Source: Patescibacteria group bacterium UBA1400
Lineage (GTDB): Bacteria; Patescibacteriota; Microgenomatia; UBA1400
Assembly: GCA_002305125.1 (NCBI GenBank)
Contig: DBQG01000002.1
Span: 1 to 9,835, forward strand
Direction: 5' to 3'
Length of the DNA: 9,835 nucleotides
A program made the translations under genes and the position numbers. The notes below the pieces were generated by a model. The model worked only from the letters and a program-made list of their open reading frames with translations. It did not search any database and was not told where the DNA came from. Every line of letters begins with the position of its first letter. The first letter of the stretch is position 1. Below are positions 6,181 through 9,835 of this stretch, piece by piece.

Positions 6181-7926
6181 CTAATCAGGCTGAATCCCAT
6201 AATAGGTGAATAACTGTCTGGCAATGTCAAAAAATAACGGAGCAGCTGTTTCTGAAGCCCAGGGAGAGGAACTGGGTTCTCTTAAAGTCACCAACATTAC
6301 AAATCTCGGCTTATCTGCCGGAGCAAAACCAACAAAAGAGGCAATTGTTTTTTCCTTGTCATAATGTCCGGCAATAGGGATCTGGGCCGTCCCTGTTTTA
6401 CCTGCTATTTTAAAACCTTTAACCTGCACCCATTTTGACTCTCCTCCCTCAACCGCCTCTACCATCATCTGCTTCACAGCTTCCGCTGTTTCAGGTTTAA
6501 TTACTCTTGCAACCACTTCCGGTTTTATCTCTATCTTTTTATCTCCGCTTATAATTGTTTTTACCACATGAGGTTCCAGCAAATTTCCACCATTGGCAAT
6601 GGCAGCAGTGGCTCTCACAACCTGAATTCCGGTGACGGCAATACCTTGACCAAAAGCAGCTGTAACCAAATCTACCTGACTCCATTTGTCTTTTGCTTTT
6701 AAAACAGGACTTATCTCTTCCTGCAAATCAATGTTAGTTTTTTTGCCAAAACCAAACCGATCTATATAATTCCAAAACTCATCAATGCCCAGTTTTTGCC
6801 CCACAAATACCATCCCTACATTATCAGAATGCTTAATAACATCAGTCATGGAAGAGTTTTCATAATACTTATCATCCCATGTTTTTATATAATATTTATC
6901 TATCTTAAAGGGTCCGCTGCAAATATCACACTTACTGTCTTTATCAATTTTTTTGGCATCCAGACCAGCTGCCATTACAAAGATTTTAAAAGTAGAACCA
7001 GGTTCATAAAGATCGGCAACTACCGGATTTTTATAATTCTCCTGGGAATAATCAAAATAGTAACGAGGATCATAACCAGGAAAAGAAGCCATACTGATAA
7101 TCCCTCCTGTTTCCGGATCCATTATGGTTACATGACCCGACTTGGCACCATAACGCTTAATGGCTTTTTTAAGATTTTCTTCCACCATAAACTGAATTGC
7201 CCTATCTACGTGTAAAACTAAAGTATTGCCATCTTGTTTATCCTGAGTAAAAAAAGAGCCAAAAAGAATAGGGTTATTGGCAGCATCTTTTTCCTGAGAT
7301 ACCACACCCGGCCTTCCTTTAAGCTCCAAATCATAAAAACCTTCAAGGCCAAAATAACCTTGATCTTGAGCATTTTTATCTTTACCCACAAAGCCTAAAA
7401 GATGGGCCGACATGGACGCTTCGGGATAAAAACGTTGCTGCTCCGGTTCAAATCCTAAACCGGCTAAGTCCATCTTTTCTATCTTCTCTTTCTGCTCCAC
7501 GCTTAAATTATGCTGCAGGCCTATCCAAACAATGCCGGGAGTTGTCAGTTTTGCTTCAATGGTTTCCGTTAATTTTTTAGCTACCTTATCTTTATCAGCA
7601 GATTTGCTGGCATCCTGATACTCTTTTAAAGAGCTTAATAAAACAGGCGTTATTGTTTCGGCAATCTGGGAAGGCGACTGTTCAAGTTTAGGTAAAGAAG
7701 CATAAAGTAAAAAAGCTTTTTGGGATACAGTTAAGGGAAAGTTGTCCTGGGCTAAAATTTCTCCTCTAAAGGGATATACAAGATCTTCGGAGCGGTACTG
7801 ATCCCAGGCAAGGCTTCTGGCTTTATCCGCCCCAATAACCTGCCAGTAAAAAAGCCTCATACTAATAAGTAAAAAGCCCAAAGTAAACAATATCAAAAGA
7901 AGATTTAACCTTCTTAATACCACCAT
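6181..7926 (-). CDS. ftsI: Class B penicillin-binding protein, septal transpeptidase FtsI/PBP3-like
   Basis: This is a monofunctional D,D-transpeptidase that cross-links peptidoglycan at the division site, anchored in the cytoplasmic membrane with its catalytic part outside. The 581 residues hold one N-terminal membrane segment (about 7-27), a pedestal/dimerisation domain with FRGEILAQD (53-61) and GLEGFYDLELKGRPG (193-207), then the penicillin-binding domain. The three active-site motifs are intact: STFK (311-314, nucleophile Ser311), SDN (367-369) and KTG (510-512). AFGQGIAVTGIQ (424-435) is also typical. No PASTA domain follows, and the protein ends soon after the transpeptidase fold. The start at 7926 comes 2 nt after the ftsL stop, with no strong ribosome-binding site, so translational coupling is likely. 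Length and the position after ftsL support FtsI rather than an elongation PBP2. Confidence 0.94.
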   Translation of the reverse strand: MVVLRRLNLLLILFTLGFLLISMRLFYWQVIGADKARSLAWDQYRSEDLVYPFRGEILAQDNFPLTVSQKAFLLYASLPKLEQSPSQIAETITPVLLSSLKEYQDASKSADKDKVAKKLTETIEAKLTTPGIVWIGLQHNLSVEQKEKIEKMDLAGLGFEPEQQRFYPEASMSAHLLGFVGKDKNAQDQGYFGLEGFYDLELKGRPGVVSQEKDAANNPILFGSFFTQDKQDGNTLVLHVDRAIQFMVEENLKKAIKRYGAKSGHVTIMDPETGGIISMASFPGYDPRYYFDYSQENYKNPVVADLYEPGSTFKIFVMAAGLDAKKIDKDSKCDICSGPFKIDKYYIKTWDDKYYENSSMTDVIKHSDNVGMVFVGQKLGIDEFWNYIDRFGFGKKTNIDLQEEISPVLKAKDKWSQVDLVTAAFGQGIAVTGIQVVRATAAIANGGNLLEPHVVKTIISGDKKIEIKPEVVARVIKPETAEAVKQMMVEAVEGGESKWVQVKGFKIAGKTGTAQIPIAGHYDKEKTIASFVGFAPADKPRFVMLVTLREPSSSPWASETAAPLFFDIARQLFTYYGIQPD

Positions 7927-7928
7927 GT

Positions 7929-8225
7929 TTAATCTTCGGTAGACCGAGCAGCAACAGGAAGTTTGCTGCTTAAATTAACTATTTTAGACGGCTGGGTAAA
8001 TCCTTTTTTTTCTGCTGTTTCGTTTAATTTTGATAAGGAGAATAAAGAGGCTGCCTGACTTTTAAGATGATTATTTTCTTCTTCTAAATTATCTATTTGA
8101 ACCTGAAGTTCTTCAAGCTTACTTCCGTCTGTAATCAAGCTGTTTGATAAGAATAACTGAACTAACACCAAAAAAACAATTAAAAATGACAGGATTAAAA
8201 ATAATTTATTGGTTTTTATATTCAT
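7929..8225 (-). CDS. ftsL: FtsL/DivIC-like divisome membrane protein
   Basis: FtsL-type proteins are small bitopic membrane proteins that form a coiled coil with FtsB/DivIC and help recruit and activate FtsW and FtsI at the septum. The 98-residue product has a short positively charged N-terminus, one hydrophobic segment (about 8-27), a probable coiled coil (36-60, with LEELQVQIDNLEEE) and a tail with KLNETAEKKGF (66-76), resembling the IAxxxGM stretch of FtsL. The family is poorly conserved, so the call rests on topology and on the invariable place between rsmH and ftsI. The start is supported by AAGAGGAG (8243-8236), 10 nt upstream, the best Shine-Dalgarno sequence in the window. The ATG overlaps the rsmH TGA by four bases. 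Confidence 0.8.
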   Translation of the reverse strand: MNIKTNKLFLILSFLIVFLVLVQLFLSNSLITDGSKLEELQVQIDNLEEENNHLKSQAASLFSLSKLNETAEKKGFTQPSKIVNLSSKLPVAARSTED

Positions 8226-9139
8226 ATTTTTTGAGCTCCTCTTAACTTGGCGCTTCTTGATCTTGGATTCTGTCTTCTTTCTTTTATAGAAGGCATAATC
8301 GGTTTTTTAGTTAAAATCTGCAAACTTTTTTCCTGTTCTGTTAAGAATTGTTTTACAATTCTGTCTTCAAGTTCATGAAAGCTTATTACTACCAGTCTTC
8401 CGTCTTTTTTAAGTATGTCTACTGCCTGAGGCAGAACCGCCTTTAAACTGTTTATCTCGTCATTAACCGCTATTCTTAAGGCCTGGAACACTTTGGTAGC
8501 CGGATGTATTTTAATTCTCTGCCTCCTTTTTTCATAAACTTTACTGATAATATCTGCTAAACGTTTGGTATTCTTAATTGGCGCTTGTCTTCGTTGTTCC
8601 AAAATAACTTTAATAATCGGTGCAGCCAGCTTTTCCTGGCCATATTTAGTAAAAAGTGCATATAATTCTTTTCTTCCCAATCCATTGATAAGATCAGCTG
8701 CTTTGACTTGAAGTTTAGGACTCATCCTCATGTCCAGCTCCTCATCAAGACCGAAAGAAAAGCCTCTTTGTTTGCTTTCAAGCTGATGAGAAGATACTCC
8801 CAGGTCAAAAAGAATGCCCGCTGCCTGCAAAACTTCTTCCTGATTTAAAATTTGTTTTAAATCGGCAAAGTTGCCTTCCACGGCTTTAAAGGCGTTTTCG
8901 CCCCCAAAGCTTCCTTTGGGGGCAGGACAGGTTTGCAAACGCCTTCTGGCAAATGCTAAGGCCTCAGGGTCCTGATCTATGCCCAGAACCCTGCCTCCTT
9001 GTTTTAAGATCGCCTCAGCATGGCCGCCACCGCCTAAGGTGGCATCAACATAAATCTCACCGGGCTTGATATTTAGCAAATCTACTACTTTATTTAAAAG
9101 TACAGGCTGATGAAAAAAATCAACTTGATTTTGCATCAT
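8222..9139 (-). CDS. rsmH: 16S rRNA (cytosine-1402-N4)-methyltransferase RsmH (MraW)
   Basis: RsmH transfers a methyl group from S-adenosylmethionine to N4 of C1402 in the decoding centre of 16S rRNA. The 305-residue protein has the family motifs in order: HQPVLL (10-15), the SAM loop VDATLGGGGHAEAIL (31-45), GIDQDPEAL (53-61), VEGNFADL (87-94), ILFDLGVSSHQL (109-120), RGFSF (125-129), FQALRIAVNDE (218-228), ISFHELEDRIVK (252-263) and NPRSRSAKLR (291-300). Residues 70-83 (TCPAPKGSFGGENA) form an extra loop that homologues lack; it is encoded by a GC-rich inverted repeat described separately. The start at 9139 lies 20 bp inside mraZ with no clear Shine-Dalgarno sequence, so translation is probably coupled; the second ATG at 9136 is an alternative. 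The stop overlaps the ftsL start as ATGA. Confidence 0.96.
   Translation of the reverse strand: MMQNQVDFFHQPVLLNKVVDLLNIKPGEIYVDATLGGGGHAEAILKQGGRVLGIDQDPEALAFARRRLQTCPAPKGSFGGENAFKAVEGNFADLKQILNQEEVLQAAGILFDLGVSSHQLESKQRGFSFGLDEELDMRMSPKLQVKAADLINGLGRKELYALFTKYGQEKLAAPIIKVILEQRRQAPIKNTKRLADIISKVYEKRRQRIKIHPATKVFQALRIAVNDEINSLKAVLPQAVDILKKDGRLVVISFHELEDRIVKQFLTEQEKSLQILTKKPIMPSIKERRQNPRSRSAKLRGAQKI
8889..8945. repeat. Nested inverted repeat inside rsmH (in-frame palindromic element)
   Basis: Two inverted repeats are nested. The outer arms AAGGCGTTT (8889-8897) and AAACGCCTT (8937-8945) are perfect 9-bp complements. The inner arms GCCCCCAAAG (8900-8909) and CTTTGGGGGC (8914-8923) are perfect 10-bp complements around the 4-base loop CTTC. 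A further palindrome, GTTTGCAAAC, lies at 8931-8940. The core is much richer in G and C than the surrounding gene. The frame is kept, and the core is translated as part of TCPAPKGSFGGENA in RsmH. No second copy was seen in this window. It looks like a small palindromic element inserted in a coding region, as known for Rickettsia palindromic elements, although no relation to those is claimed. Confidence 0.8.
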
Positions 9140-9557
9140 CTAGCTTTTGGGAAATTTTTTCTATATTCTCATCAAGATAATCCTGATGTTTTTCCCAAGA
9201 CTCCTGATCCCAAATTTCTACTCTATTACCTACACCAATAAAAACAATATTTTCAGATAGTTTGGCATAAGATCTTAAGTTGGGAGGGATAATAAACCGG
9301 CCCTGGGCATCAAGTTCAACCTCAAAAGCGCTTCCAAGTAAAAAACGATGAGTTTCTCTGACCGGACCGGAAATAAAAGGCCTATCCACAATATCGCCCA
9401 CAACTTTCTGCCAGGAAGAAGCTCCAATTATAGTCAGGGAGTTTTCATAACCGACGGTTACTACTATTTTTTTGCCCAATAACTGACGGAACTTTTTAGG
9501 AAGAGCTGTTCTCCCCTTTTCTTTGTCCAATTTAGAAGAAAAGTTTCCTATTAACAT
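9120..9557 (-). CDS. mraZ: Transcriptional regulator MraZ
   Basis: MraZ is a ring-forming DNA-binding protein of the SpoVT/AbrB fold that binds direct repeats upstream of its own gene and controls the dcw operon. It is a repressor in E. coli and an activator in Mycoplasma. The 145-residue protein is full length, with two half-repeats: DKEKGRTALPKKFR (11-24) and DAQGRFIIPPNLR (83-95), each holding the DxxGR...P...R signature. VFIGVGNRVEIWD (105-117) is also characteristic. The start at 9557 is preceded by AGGGAA (9568-9563) with 5-nt spacing. The gene is the first of the operon and its last 20 bp overlap rsmH. Matching operator-like repeats lie 28-56 nt upstream, which supports autoregulation. 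Confidence 0.95.
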   Translation of the reverse strand: MLIGNFSSKLDKEKGRTALPKKFRQLLGKKIVVTVGYENSLTIIGASSWQKVVGDIVDRPFISGPVRETHRFLLGSAFEVELDAQGRFIIPPNLRSYAKLSENIVFIGVGNRVEIWDQESWEKHQDYLDENIEKISQKLDDAKSS

Positions 9558-9584
9558 TTATTTTCCCTAATTTGATTTATTATA

Positions 9585-9613
9585 CACCACTTTTCACCAC
9601 TTTTTACCACTTA
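9585..9613 (-). promoter_or_regulatory. Putative MraZ operator: three 10-bp-spaced repeats
   Basis: Read on the minus strand, AAGTGGT occurs three times at exact 10-base steps (9612-9606, 9602-9596 and 9592-9586); the first is preceded by T and the other two by A. Written another way this is TGGTN, five bases, TGGTN, five bases, TGGTN. That is the geometry of the E. coli MraZ sites (three TGGGN with 5-nt spacers), and AAAGTG is the core described for Mycoplasma MraZ. The repeats lie just downstream of the likely -10 region and upstream of the mraZ Shine-Dalgarno sequence. Bound MraZ could thus block early transcription; repression is inferred. Confidence 0.82.
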
Positions 9614-9617
9614 CTAT

Positions 9618-9646
9618 ATATTTATACATTTTTCACAAGGTGTCAA
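9618..9646 (-). promoter_or_regulatory. Probable promoter of the mraZ operon
   Basis: A perfect -35 hexamer, TTGACA, lies at 9646-9641 on the minus strand, followed by an AT-rich stretch. The best -10 match is TATAAA (9626-9621), but its spacer is only 14 bp. At 16-18 bp the candidates are poorer (TAAATA, AAATAT, AATATA). The exact -10 is therefore uncertain. A start near 9611-9616 would place the MraZ repeats at the beginning of the transcript, with a leader of about 55-60 nt. Confidence 0.55.
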
Positions 9647-9674
9647 GAGGTAAAATGAAGAATTTTTTATGATT

Positions 9675-9683
9675 TGCTATAAT
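9675..9683 (+). promoter_or_regulatory. Extended -10 promoter of the divergent right-hand gene
   Basis: TGCTATAAT is an extended -10 element (TG, one base, then TATAAT) on the plus strand. No good -35 is seen 16-18 bp upstream, which is normal for extended -10 promoters. Transcription would begin near 9690, only 8-10 nt before the ATG at 9699, so the transcript would be almost leaderless. It diverges from the mraZ promoter, and their cores are about 30 bp apart. Confidence 0.6.
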
Positions 9684-9698
9684 ACATAAATTATTCCT

Positions 9699-9835
9699 AT
9701 GATTGAGATCAGATCAAATGAATACCATATCCAGGTAGATAATACAGGTCTAACTGTAATAGATCCGCTGGGTGAGCAATTTTTAAGCCTAACACAAGGA
9801 CAATATGATGTATTAGCTTTAAAAGCTATAGGTCA
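9699..9835 (+). CDS. Unknown protein, N-terminal part (cut by window edge)
   Basis: An open frame runs from the ATG at 9699 to the right edge: 45 full codons and two bases. It begins MIEIRSNEYHIQVDNTGL and goes on with short alternating polar and hydrophobic stretches suggesting beta strands. No signal peptide, membrane segment or known motif is visible, and I do not recognise the family. It is read divergently from mraZ and is therefore not part of the dcw operon. An extended -10 promoter lies immediately upstream; there is no Shine-Dalgarno sequence between it and the ATG, so translation would be leaderless or nearly so. The consensus promoter and the uninterrupted frame are the only support that it is a real gene. 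Confidence 0.55.
   Translation, partial: MIEIRSNEYHIQVDNTGLTVIDPLGEQFLSLTQGQYDVLALKAIG

Noticed and set aside
6796..7215. Plus-strand open frame of 139 codons
   Set aside because: It is antisense to the transpeptidase domain of ftsI and shows no family features.
1..9835. Defence system, mobile element gene, CRISPR array, tRNA or rRNA
   Set aside because: All well-supported genes except the fragment at the right edge belong to cell-wall synthesis, division or rRNA methylation. No transposase, direct-repeat array or structural RNA was recognised.

Overview
The window is a cell-wall and division (dcw) cluster from an AT-rich bacterium with compact, overlapping genes. Several traits point to the Candidate Phyla Radiation (Patescibacteria), probably Microgenomates-like: a MurE without the usual N-terminal UDP-binding domain, an archaeal-style sugar-1-phosphate nucleotidylyltransferase with a left-handed beta-helix, and a shortened, rearranged cluster. 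That placement is inferred from protein style; no marker gene is present. UGA ends four of the genes, so the genetic code is the standard bacterial one, not the UGA-glycine code of Gracilibacteria.

Nearly everything lies on the minus strand and is read from right to left: mraZ (9557-9120), rsmH (9139-8222), an ftsL-like gene (8225-7929), ftsI/class B PBP (7926-6181), murE (6113-4866), a nucleotidylyltransferase with a beta-helix (4869-3613), a GlmU-type uridylyltransferase (3616-2858), pgeF/yfiH (2858-2103), murC (2095-686) and the first 197 codons of murB (591 to the left edge). Junctions are overlaps of 1, 4 or 20 bp, or gaps of 2 and 7 nt. The only longer gaps are 67 nt before murE and 94 nt before murB, so this is probably one long operon with possible internal promoters. 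At the right edge a divergent plus-strand gene of unknown function begins at 9699.

The genes form a coherent pathway. The two nucleotidylyltransferases can supply UDP-GlcNAc. MurB completes UDP-MurNAc, MurC adds the first amino acid, PgeF probably removes a wrong first amino acid, and MurE adds the third residue. FtsI cross-links septal peptidoglycan, FtsL scaffolds the divisome, RsmH methylates 16S rRNA and MraZ probably represses the operon. Compared with the classical order, the murF-mraY-murD-ftsW-murG block is absent between murE and murC; the two nucleotidylyltransferase genes and pgeF sit there instead.

The most unusual DNA feature is a nested inverted repeat of about 57 bp with a GC-rich core. 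It lies in frame inside rsmH and adds roughly eight or more residues to the protein. The second is a set of three 10-bp-spaced AAGTGGT repeats just upstream of mraZ, matching the layout of known MraZ operators. No tRNA, rRNA, CRISPR array, transposase or prophage gene was seen, and no stretch over 300 bases lacks a gene.
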